From: Mugil cephalus
Taxonomy: Eukaryota > Chordata > Actinopteri > Mugiliformes > Mugilidae
NCBI RefSeq assembly: GCF_022458985.1
Contig: NC_061781.1
Coordinates: 17,577,001-17,641,000, forward strand
DNA: 64,000 bases
Reading direction: 5' to 3'
Part shown: positions 12,721 through 42,017 of the stretch, in pieces
How positions within the stretch are numbered: the first letter of the stretch is position 1
Layout of the letters: each line of letters begins with the position of its first letter
Translations under genes and position numbers: made by a program
Notes under the pieces: model-generated
What the model was told of the DNA's origin: nothing
Database searches by the model: none
Seen by the model: only the letters and a program-made list of their open reading frames with translations

Positions 12721-12726
12721 AATAAA
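12721..12726 (+). terminator. gabpa polyadenylation signal
   Basis: AATAAA 518 bases after the gabpa stop codon, followed by a T/G-containing stretch. It implies cleavage near 12740. Confidence 0.7.
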
Positions 12727-12804
12727 GTGGCAGGCGTTTTTCTTAACGGGCGTCTCAAGCGTAAATATTTACATTCCCGAATCGAAAGTAAGAGAACCAG
12801 ACGT

Positions 12805-14592
12805 TCGTATGTACATTCAAAATTTTATTCATGGTATAGTGAGTGTAGAAAGCTTCTTCTTAACTCTAAGCAAATGGTTCATTTAACTACACACAGAGGA
12901 AGGTCACCGACTCAATGGGAGGAACAAAAACGATTTTTAATCACTACGCCCCGAGAGTGAGCATCAATACAAACTTTTAACATTCACCTGATTAAGAGCT
13001 TCAATTGGTGCGTCTGTACACAACGTGGGTAGAGGTGATATGTGTTGTATTTCTATGATATAATTGCACAATATGCCTGGCACATTCATGTTGACTATGA
13101 ATAACTTAATTCGAGGGGGGGGGGGACGTGTCTCTTGGTGTCAGATGTGGTGATTTTTTTTGGCGCCCGTTCGTGTCGACTATTACAGGTTTAACAGATG
13201 CGCAGGCAAAGAAGCGCTCAACCACTGGACACACACAGAAGCACTGTACATGTATACACAGGTAATGTAGAAAAATAGAATGTGTGTGTGAGATTTGGTG
13301 GAGGAGTGTGTGTCGTGAGAAGAGACTCGGACCATCTGGAAAATGTCTGATCTTTGAAGCCTCGTCGATATATCACACTCGAGTGCTGCACTGTACAATA
13401 TTGCTGACGCAACTGGAGGGACAGGATAAACATGAGACGTTGGGGGGGGGGGGTTGTGAAAGCGAAGACAAATGGAAATGATAATGAAACTGTGCCAGCA
13501 AAAGCCAGATCTCCATCATCCAAATATTTACAATCAAGACGGTGGAATGATAAATCTGGAATGATACGCTTCGGTAAAAATTTTCCGTCTAAAAGTTTGA
13601 CCTTGATCCTCGTTCTGATAGAAACCCAAAAGGTGCTGCGAATTAATATTTGGTGAGAATAAACTTCCATAATGACAAAGAGTGCATAGAACGCAAACAG
13701 TAACACAATCATATTCCTTTCGGATACTATTACACTTCATATATTACATAGAGAGAGAGAGCGTTTTGCCCATGCAGCTAACACAACGGTGAAGCATGGA
13801 GATGAGCCAGGATTCAGTTAAAGCAAGTCTGTGTGACGACAAAGCAGACCAGATTCTGAATACTCATTTTTTTTCTTGTTTTTTTTTTTTTTTTGTTCCT
13901 TCTTCATATCACAAGATCACAAAGAAGACACTAGAAATGTACAATCCTGCTAAAATATCTACGGAGAGGTCTGCTCCCCCTTCTTTCCCCCCCGGACCTC
14001 CACATACAGTATAATCAGTCATCAATATAGCCATGCACTACATATATACTTACAGCTAATCTCTGTCTTAATATATTACACATTAAAAATAAAAATCCAA
14101 AAAACAAACATTTAATATAATTTTTTTCCCCCCAACTTTTATATATTTTTGATTATTCTTTTTCACCTTTTTTGAAAAACAAACCTGAAACACTTGAATC
14201 GTGCGGCGGGTCGCTCTGAGAGCAGAGCGGGGGGTGGGGGGGGGGGTGTTAGTGTCATAAAGACAGTCAGCAGGGTTCTTCAGTACAAATGATACGACGG
14301 CTTGAGATGTGCGGGTTTAACTCGATACCCTTGTCAGACCAATTACGGGGGGAATTTATCGGGATCAAGACGGATTTGTTCCATGTCGTGTTTCCTTTAG
14401 GCCGATCCCCTGCTGACTGACACGTACGGACATTTAATTAAAACATCATCTTTTGTGGTAATCCTCACACCTTTCCCCCCCCCCGTGAAGAGGGTGAGTA
14501 AAAGTGAAGCTGTAGCAACAGACCGTGAGGGCGAGAATGTGGGTGGCGGTGGGGGGGGGCACGCTTCAAGGAAAATGTTGGCGAGCGGCTCT
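12805..14592 (-). other. app 3' untranslated region
   Basis: Non-coding continuation of the last app exon, inferred from the stop codon at 14593-14595 and the signal at 12824-12829. It holds several G/C homopolymers on the plus strand (13117-13126, 13441-13452, 14230-14246, 14475-14484) that would be C/G tracts in the mRNA. The open frame at 13218-13712 has no family resemblance and is rejected. Confidence 0.55.
12824..12829 (-). terminator. app polyadenylation signal
   Basis: On the minus strand this reads AATAAA, about 1.76 kb beyond the app stop codon. That is a usual app 3' UTR length. Cleavage would fall near 12805, some 65 bases from the inferred gabpa end on the other strand. Confidence 0.6.
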
Positions 14593-24508
<9,916 letters not shown>

Positions 24509-25156
24509 ACCGTCCTCCCGGTATCCAGCACCGCCGTTATGATAACCTTTATTTTCACCCCCCGTTTGAGCAAAGCCAAACACGTTAAATCGGTTCTTAG
24601 TGTGTGTGTGTGTGTCCACGAAGCGCTCCGTCTTGATCCCTGTCTACTTAACTCCCAGTGACGGTGTGGAGCTGGAGGATGTGTTTGGATTGGAGAAGGG
24701 ATGGTGGTGGTGGTGGCGGTGGAGGGGGGCATAGGGAGTGTGTGCGCTATAAATCCAGGGAAAACACATCCCTCACAGTTTAACCAGTTTGTAGCACAAG
24801 CAACTTGAACACACAATGACTATCGAGTAGCAAAATGCCTTAGGTGATACACCTGCATTAACTGTAGTTCTTTTTGTTGGCTCTGAGTGGGAAGTACATT
24901 TCTGCGTGGTTAGTCACGAGGGCTCTCGTTTACTTTCACTTCTCTTAAAACTCTCAGTCTGCGCAGACGGGTTCCTTTCGCCGATCAGTGCACACGCTGG
25001 AATTTTAGCTCCTGTTTTCACATGTCCTATTTTGGCGACCTCTGAAATGTAAGTCGGAAAAGGTGTCAGGACGCGATGCGGATTGGGATAACGAATCGAT
25101 ACTGAACCGTGAAATCACGTTTGACCGCGAGGGAAAAGTCGAAACACGCAGCGAAC
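24509..25156. promoter_or_regulatory. Shared head-to-head promoter region of app and the Ig-domain gene
   Basis: The app start codon (minus, 24508) and the start codon of the Ig gene (plus, 25157) point away from each other, with 648 bases between. The interval holds a GGTGGT-rich stretch (24700-24730) and a CA/TG repeat (24600-24614). Promoter function is inferred from position; I saw no TATA box. Confidence 0.45.
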
Positions 25157-28100
25157 ATGTTGCGCTTGCTTGTTGGAGCGTTAATGGTATTGAAGGTCTC
25201 AGGTGAGTTTCTGTTTTGCTCATATCAATCATAAATGAGAAAATTTTTGCGCTTCTTTTTTTAAAAAAAATAAAATAAAAATGTTGCAAAATAATGGAAG
25301 AACTATTTTTAAGACAAAAAATGTAAAAGTTATTTTTTAAAGGCTAATATGCTGAAAATAATAACCTTTAATTATCCCGTAACAATACACGAACACACAA
25401 AACTATGTGACGCCACCTGATTCAAAATCCAACTTAAACTTTGCACAACTTTCTATTTGATGGGCCACATAGTCTGATAGATGGTCTTTAATCGGGGCTC
25501 ATGCGTCACGTTTTAAAAGCAGACTACATGTTCTGGATGTAAAGCTGTTGTTAATCCAAGTTAAGGACTATTTATGATTGATCAGACAAGAGAAAAGTTT
25601 TAATTGATTTGGATTTCATTATATTTTTACTGATTTACTTAAGTTCTGGTGATGCAAAAAAGCATTGAATAAGGTCAGTTTGACTTGTAGAATTTCTTGA
25701 AGACGTTTCACTACTCATCTGAGTAGCTTCTTCAGTTCAGATAAGCTAGTGGGAAATTGAGGTTTACATAGGAAAAATCTGTGGGTACCACCCACCAGAA
25801 ACTCGTTACATTAGGTAGACTGCTAGTTAATAAAAACTAATCAGCCTACATAAGTAACATATTAATGAAAACTGGGGAAGGGCATTATACAGCTGACAGC
25901 ATCAATCAATGTCTGTATTATCTAGTTTCGGTCTGCTTTTTAATTTGCATGTTTTACAACCACATTTATATCAAATGCAGTTTGATTGGTTACGTCTTTG
26001 TAAGATTTAAAGTGAGAGTGGATGATATGATAGACAGTAGTAAGTGAATTCATTGCATAAGCACTGATTAGACAAACACACAGCAGAAGTGTAATTGAAT
26101 AGGAATGCAGGCTACAATGCGAACTGTTTATTTAGTACAAGATATTTTCCACAGACTTAAATGCGCCACACAGCTGCTTTTGAGGCTTTCGTGCTGTTTA
26201 GGTCCTTTATTGTTTATTTTTATGCGTTACAATCACATTGTACTGCACTCACTTGTCAGTTCACCATTGGAGAAGTAAGTCGATGCTTTAAAGATTAAAT
26301 TTGAAGGGCACCACAAACCACATCCTCCAAAATGGCCATACAGTTTGAATGACCATGGTTCAGCATAAGCTGAACATAATATCAGTCATGAAGATAGATT
26401 TAGTGCAAGACTGCGATACACTGATGTGTACATGTCTGAATAACATCCACAAAACTGCCAGGTCCAAATGTTTCCCAGCAGAGCAGAGCATTGTCACAAG
26501 ATGGTCAATGTTTTCTTCTCCTGTCAGTGCTTTTAATGTTGTGGCTGATCAATGTATCAGATTGCATCATTTTCACTGGTGTACATAATGTTTTGGTAAG
26601 AGAATTCACTTTAAACGTTAAAGCCAAATAATTAAGACAGAACTCAATGAAACTACAACCTTAGTTGACTGTTAACTGGACTAAAACCCAATCAGGTCAT
26701 GCATACAATGTAAACAGAGAGTTTCCATTTTCTCAATAGGTGTGGCTGTGCAGTTGCATTTGAGCCAACAGAAGAACACAATAGAAATCTGTAAATAATT
26801 GACACAGTAGCTGCGATAGCAACAGAGGGTATTTGTAGTAAACTGTAATTGAACACATCACGCTGTACATATTTTATCACTTGTATGGAACGGTAAAGAT
26901 TGACAGTAGTGGTATGTAACAAGTCAAAGAGCACATCTGAAATTAAAGGACAGAAAAAATGTGAGCGAATGTTGGCAATGGATTAATGGTAGCAACGCTG
27001 GGATCCAAATACATACATATTGAAAGATGACAATTGTTAATATTATACATACTAAAAACATACAGAAGCGAAAAAGAAGCTGCAACAACTTTTATCATTA
27101 ACTTCATTTATTTAACTCCCAGTATTAATACAGCAGTGAGACTTACACTATGCGCTGGGACAAATCTATTAAATGTATTTTCAATGTTATTATTGTTACA
27201 TATTGTGTTTTCAGGAGCATCTGAGACCTGGACTAAACCATATTTGCTTTTCTGCCATAGGTGATGAAGAGGTTGATGTCATGGGCTACTTGGGAGAAAG
27301 CGTCCTTCTTCCGTGCACCTGCTTGGATAGAGATGAGCATGCAGAATTTAAGTGGCAGAAGGGTCAGGAAGCTTTGTTATTCATGAACCCTAACTTTGGC
27401 AAAAACTATAACGGCAGAGCCGAAGTATTTCTCAATAACAACAGCAGTAACTGCTCTATTCGCCTTAACAACATCACCGTGGACGACCAGGGGCAGTACA
27501 TATGCATTTTCCACAAGAAAGGGATATACACCCGCATGTTTGTGAATCTAAATGTCTCTGGTGAGCCATTTATGTTTTCTTAATGCACACCAATGATCCT
27601 TGACCACTCGTTTCCATTAAAATTGTCCAAACTAACTCATTGTATGTGCTTTCTCAACAGCGACATACACGATTCGTCAGCACACTCCCCTTACGCTGCC
27701 CGGAGGCGGGAGGGTTTTCCAGTGTGATGTAAAAGGGCGCTACAGAGAGACTGAGATTGTGTGGATGTTGGATGGAGAGCCTATTTTAAATTCCTCCACG
27801 ACTACCGTACACACCACAGACACCCTGGAAGATTCTACTGGCTACAATTTCAAGAGCAAGCTCACGATTAATGGCGGCCAGACCTCAGAGCCTACATGTA
27901 ACGTCACAGCCAAAGGAATAACTGCTGCTGTTATATCTGGTAACTAATAGTTTTACATTGTCCTTTCAGAGAACATGGGTTTACATGTAGCTCATAAGTA
28001 AAAAAAAGAACTGTAATATTTAATGCAGCAACAGCCCGAAAACACTTGTTGAGTTCATCATTAGGAAAAAAGACATTTTCTGTGTCATAATTTTTTGCCA

Positions 28101-28475
28101 TTTTCTTCATTTTCCATAGGTCCTTTCCCAACATCTTCTTCTCCTCCTCCTGTGCCATCTCCAAACCACCATTTATGGATCATCCCCATTGTGTGTGTGC
28201 TTATGTTATCCCTGGTGTTGTATTTTGTCTATAAACGGGTGAGTCTTCTCATGCCAAATTAATTGTAGCATTTTTGATCTATTTTTATCCTCTTATCTCT
28301 GCTTGTTAAACTGGAGTTGCACCGCGGTCGCCGCGGTTTAACAGGCGCTACCAGTTACGTAGCAGACATCTATTGTTCTGTTGACACAATTCATATTTTC
28401 CATTTCCGTTTCTTTGCGTCTTAGACCAGGAGGTTCACGGCGAATATGAGGGAAGTGGAAACGGAGGACTTCTAG
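25157..28475 (+). CDS. Two-Ig-domain transmembrane protein of B7/butyrophilin type
   Basis: Predicted cell-surface protein of 264 residues, of a kind often used in immune co-signalling; its exact orthologue is not recognised. Exons: 25157-25202 (signal peptide M-L-R-L-L-V-G-A-L-M-V-L-K-V), 27261-27560 (V-type Ig: S-V-L-L-P-C-T-C, F-K-W-Q-K-G, and the J-proximal D-D-Q-G-Q-Y-I-C-I-F), 27661-27939 (second Ig: F-Q-C-D-V, I-V-W-M-L-D-G, E-P-T-C-N-V), 28120-28238 (Ser/Pro stalk, then a hydrophobic segment I-I-P-I-V-C-V-L-M-L-S-L-V-L-Y) and 28425-28475 (short tail ending E-V-E-T-E-D-F). All internal exons are phase 1 except the last, the normal exon pattern for Ig genes. Several N-x-S/T sites are present in domain 1. 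The tail has no ITIM or ITAM. It shares its promoter region with app, and a decayed tandem copy lies downstream. Confidence 0.85.
25675..25755. mobile_element. 3' end of a retroelement, probably Penelope-like
   Basis: The sequence around GAAGACGTTTCACTACTCATC and CTTCTTCAGTTC (25696-25738) is a well-known teleost repeat end that I associate with Penelope-like elements. It is a short old fragment in intron 1 of the Ig gene. A related scrap lies at 32321-32352. Confidence 0.4.
26300..26585 (-). mobile_element. Tc1-like DNA transposon fragment
   Basis: Read on the minus strand from about 26570, it starts like the Tc1 family with terminal sequence CTGATCAGCCACAACATTAA, then continues with ACAATGCTCTGCTCTGCTGG. 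The same family is found at 42.0 and 50.0 kb. Only the end of the element is present, with no coding capacity. It lies in intron 1 of the Ig gene. Confidence 0.75.
28321..28337. repeat. Perfect GC-rich palindrome in Ig-gene intron 4
   Basis: ACCGCGG, three bases, then CCGCGGT: a perfect 7-3-7 inverted repeat with several CpGs in otherwise AT-rich intron DNA. Confidence 0.9.
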
Positions 28476-29560
28476 AGGAACTGAGAAACTCCAAAGAGAC
28501 AATGTGAAAGTACTTTCGTCCACACGAATGTGGTTCGTCATGGATTTCATGGGCGTCATGGACGCCATGCTGATGCAGACTTTTTTTTGTACAAGTTACA
28601 TCCAGCATTCCCACCGATGTTATGCGCTCCTGAAACAAGATGTCCATTTTGTAAATATGTTGATATTCTTTCCTTCCAGTTCAGCAACACACTGTACATT
28701 TAAAGGGTACCAGTTAATCAAGGCAAAATGTGAATTTTAAATGACAACTGCTTTTGTTCCAGTTTTTTTTATTTTTTTATTTTGTTTCGGGTTTTTTTTT
28801 GCTGTAAATAAGATTTGTATGTTCATGTTTACTGTATGGTTTATCAGGGTTCAGAGGCAACAGGGTGACATCATAGTGGGATACAAGAAAACACCTGGAC
28901 ATCCAAGCAGCCAGAGACTTTTAAAAAAAAAAAAAAAAAAAGTGTCCTCCTTAGACTGAAAAGATTTTGGTGAACTCTAGGAACTGGAAGAAATACTGCT
29001 GCTGTAGATTGCTGGTCCAACACTGGTCCCTTATTGTGGATGAGGACATCTGAAGAAGCCTGAAGCAGTGGGAACAGCAACACAATCTGAATCTTCACAT
29101 TCAGCAAAGGGTTATAACTGAACAAGTGTTTATCTCTTTGTACAGTTTTTTTGTTGTTGTTGTTTTTTTGCTTGTTTTGTTTTTTCGCACTGTTTTATTT
29201 TTTTACGTTTTGCTACTCTGTCGTCTCTTTTTATATTTTGGCACATGCACTTTCTTGCTGTAAATAACTTTTGCTCTATGCCAAACATAAAACCAGCTTA
29301 AATTGGCACACCACACTCCAGTGCTGGATTTACAACTTGTTCAGACATGCCATTGAAGCTGAGCAGAACAATGTAAGATCCTTTTTGCATATCTGCCAGA
29401 AATGTGGCAACACGATGCGTCAAGGAACTGAAATTGGATCCGGTCCTTGGCACTAGACTTTTGTGCTTCTCACAAGTAAAATAGGTTCTTGGTGTGGAAT
29501 TCAGCAGCAATGTTTCACCGCAGTTTGGAAATAAAGAAAACGGACAGAAAACTGATCTAA
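28476..29560 (+). other. 3' untranslated region of the Ig-domain gene
   Basis: Follows the stop codon at 28473-28475 and ends shortly after AATAAA at 29530-29535. It contains an A-run at 28922-28940 and T-rich stretches at 28763-28800 and 29146-29210. The extent is inferred from the first good poly(A) signal with suitable spacing. Confidence 0.5.
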
Positions 29561-29833
29561 TTTCCTTTTAAGACGTGTCACTTCCCCTTTTGTTCTTTAT
29601 TGAGGGTTACTAACACATGTGCTGTCGTGGATGAGGTACTCAGATTCTTGATACGACTGTCTGAATTTTCCATGACGAATGTGATTTTTAAAACCTTGTG
29701 CTTTGATACAGAAGTATGGTCAGCAACAGCTAAAGCTAAAGAACTCACTACGCAGTAAGTGCCCCTGTGACCAATATACTCTGCATTACATTATTTAATT
29801 TTGAACACAGATGCAGTGTTTTACTGTTGTAGT

Positions 29834-29977
<144 letters not shown>

Positions 29978-30569
29978 CTTTATTCATCCCTGAAGAATTA
30001 AAGCATAGATTTAAATTCTGTCTCTGTTCTAAACTCTAATTTTGCCGAGTTTCGTACTTACAACGGAAGTTATCTTTTAGTGGAACTGTGAAAGGCTCAT
30101 GTGACTCTGGGCTACAACTAGAAACTCCTTTTCTGTCATATGTTATAAAGGTAGCTGTTAGAAAATACAGAACTAGAACATTTCCATCTCATCTGACATG
30201 CTATGAAGTAAATTGAATATATATATGTATATATATATATTTGTCTTCACATTACCCGTAGTTGAAATCACTGACCCTCAGTTACAGGTGTATTTGTTTT
30301 CTTGCACTGCCTTCATTTGCTTTCACGTCCAAACTGAAGTAATTGGACTGTTGACCTGTTCCCGAGCTGGGATTTCAACTTCCTGCATTTGGCAAATCTC
30401 GAAATACATCCGGATGAGTCACAGTATATCAAGATAACACATATATAAAACTGTCGGGTCTCTGAGAATGTCAATGGCACTAATTGTCTCAGATAAGTTA
30501 AAATGTAACACATTATTTCGTGTGATCGCATTCACAAAAAGGTCGTGTTCAAAAAGTTTACATAGCTGC

Positions 30570-31010
30570 ACCTGCCTGATAAATGTCCTTTAATCATTAA
30601 TCAAGTCGAGTGCACACTTTCGAAGCAAAATCATGGTTCATCCAAATTAACGACTATTTATGACTGATTTGGATTTTCATTGTATTTCATTATATATTAT
30701 AGCGTCCTTGCGTCCTTCTTCTGTGCACCTGCTTGGGTGGAAACAAGAATACAGAATTTAAATGGGAGGTGTAAAACAAGGGTGTGTTGTCCAATATTGA
30801 TAAGAACCCCTCCTCGACCGACGGCTATAAAGACAGTGCCAAAGTGTTTTTGAGTGAGAACAGCTTTATACCAATGCATACATACCACCGATGTTTGGCC
30901 ACTTGTTTCCAGCAGACTTGTTTTTGAAAGATGCAGTATGACCTAAAAGACAGAGAGCGTGAGATCGAGTGGAGTTTGGCGTTGCATGTAGCCCACTATT
31001 GCAACAATAA
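30570..31010 (+). pseudogene. Decayed tandem copy of the Ig-domain gene
   Basis: Bases 30703-30742 match exon 2 of the functional gene near 27300 almost base for base (GCGTCCTTCTT-GTGCACCTGCTTGG), and further matches run to CCGATGTTTG at about 30885. The part at 30932-30978 (CAGTATGACCTAAAAGACAG, then GAGATCGAGTGGA) matches the start of exon 3. Most of intron 2 is missing. The DNA just upstream (30570-30690) matches intron 1 of the intact gene near 25470-25620. The reading frame is shifted and the second cysteine region of the Ig domain is lost, so it cannot encode a normal Ig fold. Confidence 0.8.
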
Positions 31011-31317
31011 AAGCGCGGTGATATTAAATGTCAGCAGCATTTGTGACTTTCTTTTATCAGCGCGGTAATTGAAGCCCTCACATTTATAGTCATTAATCCT
31101 CCCGTGACACAGCATGTGCTGCAGTTTAACTGCCACTACCGGTTTTGCTCTTCTCTGTTTACATAAGAAATTTTATTATCTGCTTGTGAAATGTGTTTTT
31201 TTTCCCCATTTCTTTTTGATCATAAAATGGGAAGTGAGCCAAATTCCAGACTATACGATAACATCAGTAAAACATGCTTGCTGTTGCCTGTGAAGGCTCT
31301 CAGTCATCTATGTCACT

Positions 31318-32289
31318 TGTACGCTCACCAGCCACTTTATTTACCTTGATGAGTAAAAGGTTGGACCCCCTTTTGCCTTCAGAACTGTCTTAATTCTTCA
31401 TGTCACACTTTCATCCCAAAGGTTCCTCTATAGGATTGAAATCTGGCACCTGTGGAGGCCATTGGAGTACAGTGAATTCATTGTCATGTTCAAGAAACCA
31501 GTTTGAGATGATATGAGCTTTGTGACGTGGTGCATTATCCTGGTGGCAGTAGCCGTCAGAAGATGTTACACTGTGGTCATAAAGGGATGGACATGTTCAG
31601 CAACAATACTCAGGGAGGCTGTGGCATTTACACCATACTCAGTTTGTACTAAAGGGCCCAAAGTGTGCCAAGAAAATATTCCCTACACCATTACACCACC
31701 ACCAGCCTGAACCGTTGATTAAAGGCAGGATGGATCCATGCTTTCTTATTGTTTATTTTGACCCTGACATCCGAATGTCGCAAATGAAACCAAGACTCGT
31801 CAGACCAGGCAATGTTTTTCCAGTCTTCTATTGTCCAATTTTGGTGTGTGTGTGCCAACTGTAGTCTCAATTTCCTGTTCTTAGCTGACGGCAGAAACGG
31901 GATTTAAGTGACTTTGTACGTGGTATGACTGTTGGTCTGAGTATTTCAGAAACTGCTGATCTACTTGGATTTTCAGTTGTGTGCACGAAAATGTCTTGTT
32001 AATGTCAGAGGTCAGAGGACAATTGGCAGACTGGTTGGAGATGATAGGAAGGCAACAGCAACTCAAATAACCTCTTGTTATAACCAAGGAATGCAGAATA
32101 ATAGTTTAAATAGTTTCTGAAATACTCATATCAAAAACTATACCACGTCCAAAGTCACTTAAATCCCCTTTTTGATGCTCAGTTTGAACTTCTAATGCAT
32201 TGAATTGCAGACATGTGATTGGCTGATTAGCTATTTGTGTTAACAAGTGATTGAACAGGTGTACCTAATAAATTGACCAGTGAGTGTAT
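31318..32289 (-). mobile_element. Tc1-like DNA transposon with both terminal repeats, inactive
   Basis: Imperfect inverted ends are seen: CTCACCAGCCACTTTATTTA at the left and ACCTAATAAATTGACCAGTGAG at the right. Between them are minus-strand transposase remnants of a very common teleost family (key pieces: TTGGACCCCCTTTTGCCTTC near 31362, CCATTACACCACCACCAGCC near 31687). The roughly 970-bp copy is shorter than I recall for the family, with internal losses and no full frame. It sits inside the duplicated Ig-gene segment, so it arrived after that duplication. Confidence 0.85.
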
Positions 32290-32689
32290 ATCCATGGTAT
32301 AACATCCAAAAAGGTGAATGAAGAGCAACTGGACTTGTAGAGTCTTCAGAAACTTAAAGAAATACTTAAATATATGTACAATAGGCCTCAGCCCAAAAAA
32401 GAAAAAGCACAACCACATTATAAACCCTATACATGTTACTGATACAGACATATTGACTATATTCAGTCGCTGAAATATAAATATAATACTGAAATGCTGC
32501 AGCCATGAAAAATATAAATTCTGAATAGATTTGCAATCAGATGATCTCCGCTCTTTTGTGATTGGTTTTACTGTCTAGACTGATCACAGCGAAGGATGTT
32601 GCTTTGCTGGGCAAAAAAAACGGATGGGAAACTGCGATTTCATTTCTTGTTTTGTTATGTTTTGTTCTGTTCTTTGTTCTGCACCGACA

Positions 32690-33010
32690 AATATCCTGTG
32701 GGGGAAGAAATACTCAGATCCTTATAAATAAGAACCATCAGTACACTTCCGAATTCTCAATTACAGACAAACGTTGTGCATTTTAAAACCTTAAATATTA
32801 TCAGCAAAGTGTTCTTATCATATTAATTTTAAACTGATTTAATGAATTAAGTTTAAAGAACAGAGGAAAAGAAAATGAAAATGAAAATTTCACTGTAACT
32901 TTAATAAAAAATTACATGGAAATGTAAAAGGCTCATGTGACAGTGGATTCCAACGAGAAATAGCTCTTTTTGTCACATGTTAGAAAAGTTGGAAACTACA
33001 GACGGAATCT
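32690..33010 (+). repeat. Downstream flank of the duplicated Ig-gene unit
   Basis: The stretch 32925-33005 (AAAGGCTCATGTGAC, then TGTCACATGTTA) is a diverged direct copy of 30087-30175 (AAAGGCTCATGTGAC, then TGTCATATGTTA). A weaker match links 32714-32800 to 29640-29700. Together with the pseudogene this marks the right end of an old tandem duplication. Confidence 0.7.
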
Positions 33011-33162
33011 TTTGCATTACGTTTCGTGATCCTCTTGTAAATTCTTTATGTAAAACACTACAACATTTGTGAAAGACTTATTCTAAAAAGTAGTGAATGC
33101 TGTTCCATTAATTAGTTGAGTAAAAAGCACGATATTTTAATCTGGCATGTTGTGATACCCTG

Positions 33163-33204
33163 CAAACAAACAAACAAACAAACAAACAAACAAACAAACA
33201 AACA
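33163..33204. repeat. CAAA tetranucleotide tract
   Basis: About ten uninterrupted CAAA units, a simple microsatellite. Confidence 0.97.
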
Positions 33205-33399
33205 GTATAAACATAATGCAAGGTTATATAAAATTGACAAATATGTTTTACTTAAATATACAGTATGTTAAGCAAAGACTGCAGCAAAAGCTAATAATAA
33301 AACAACAAAAAAGCTTGTCGTGTACTTTTGATCTCATGTAAGTAAGTAAAAAGCGGATTTCCCCAGTACCAGGAAAGGTCATCTAACCTCAGATTCCCT

Positions 33400-33520
33400 T
33401 ACACCCACGCAGCAGCTGATACGTCACATTGCGTGTGACGTAGGCACAAAAACAGGAAGTCACACGGGCGGCTAACATGCTAGCTGAAGGCTAGCGCAGT
33501 AGTAATGGATATGCACAAAA
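33400..33520 (+). promoter_or_regulatory. piga promoter region with inverted CRE repeat
   Basis: A CpG-containing patch holding TACGTCACA-TTGCG-TGTGACGTA (33420-33442), a perfect inverted repeat with two TGACGTA/CRE half sites. An ETS-type core, CAGGAAGT (33453-33460), and a GCTAGC cluster (33471-33496) follow. It lies about 1.1 kb before the first piga codon and probably marks the untranslated first exon, whose donor I could not fix. Confidence 0.55.
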
Positions 33521-34585
33521 AACAATAATTCTATGTATTTCCACGAGGTGCAACAAGATTGGCATTTTGTTCACGGTAAGGGATTTTGAACGATGCAAGT
33601 GCTTTCGTTAAGCGGTAAAGTGGTTAAATACGAAGTTAGCTTTATGCTAATGTATTAAGATAACATAATTAGCCGCAGAAAAAAAACGAAAATGTTGCTT
33701 AGATGAGTTGATAACGTTACACCCACTCGTATGTAAATATCTGGTTTGTGTCAATCTAATTGTCCCGGGTTAAACGGATGGTTAGTTGAAGGAGGGATTC
33801 ACCCTACGAACATTTCTACTGTTCAACAGAAAGAAGGTGCTACATGCAGTAAACATAATGCGTGACAGATGCCAACTACCCACACAGTTTTATAAAGACA
33901 TGGGCAGACAGTGTCAACATTTCCTTATCACAGACACGTTGTCTTATGCGTGCATGGTGGTAAACAGCGAGAACCTGATATAACTAAGTGGAAACTACAT
34001 ACTAGATGATGTCCTCGTGATATACATAGACCATCTATCATTATCTGAATACCACTGGAATTTATTTGGATGCAGTAATGCTTTATTGATGTTAAATAAT
34101 CATTTTTATTCAGTGATCATGCAAAAAGTCTAAATGCTGTAAATTCCACCTCCAGAATTTTTAAAATGAAATAGATAAAGAGGCTCTAATCATGTAAATG
34201 TTGAGGCTGTAGGTTTCAGTGGCATCTACCTGGGCCGTTTATTTCAAATACTTGGGCCATTAAAAACATGAATTAATATAACGACATACAACACAACATA
34301 CAGTGCAACGTGATAACTATGACCTCTGTAACAAACATACTGTAGTGCCAGTCTGAAGAGAGAGAGAAATTACATTCAGCTTTGCAAAAATGTGATTCAA
34401 ACATTAATCATTCACTCAGAATGTTTAATGTTTCTGATTAACATTATGTCACTCAACTGTGCACACATATACACAAAGTACTGGTATTTTAACTTGAAAA
34501 CCTTAGTCATATGTTGACTGATCCACTAACTGATGAATTTATTTTTTACCACCAATCAAGTGCACAACCACAGGGGGAATCCACA

Positions 34586-41968
<7,383 letters not shown>

Positions 41969-42017
41969 ATGATCTCTTCATACCTCTGCCACACGTCCAG
42001 TCGCTTACACTGTGTTG

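Noticed and set aside
13218-13712. 164-residue open frame, minus strand
   Set aside because: It lies in the app 3' UTR, is rich in homopolymer-derived residues and resembles no family.
32321-32352. AGCAACTGGACTTGTAGAGT fragment similar to the repeat end at 25.68 kb
   Set aside because: Too short to call as an element by itself; mentioned only with the longer fragment.
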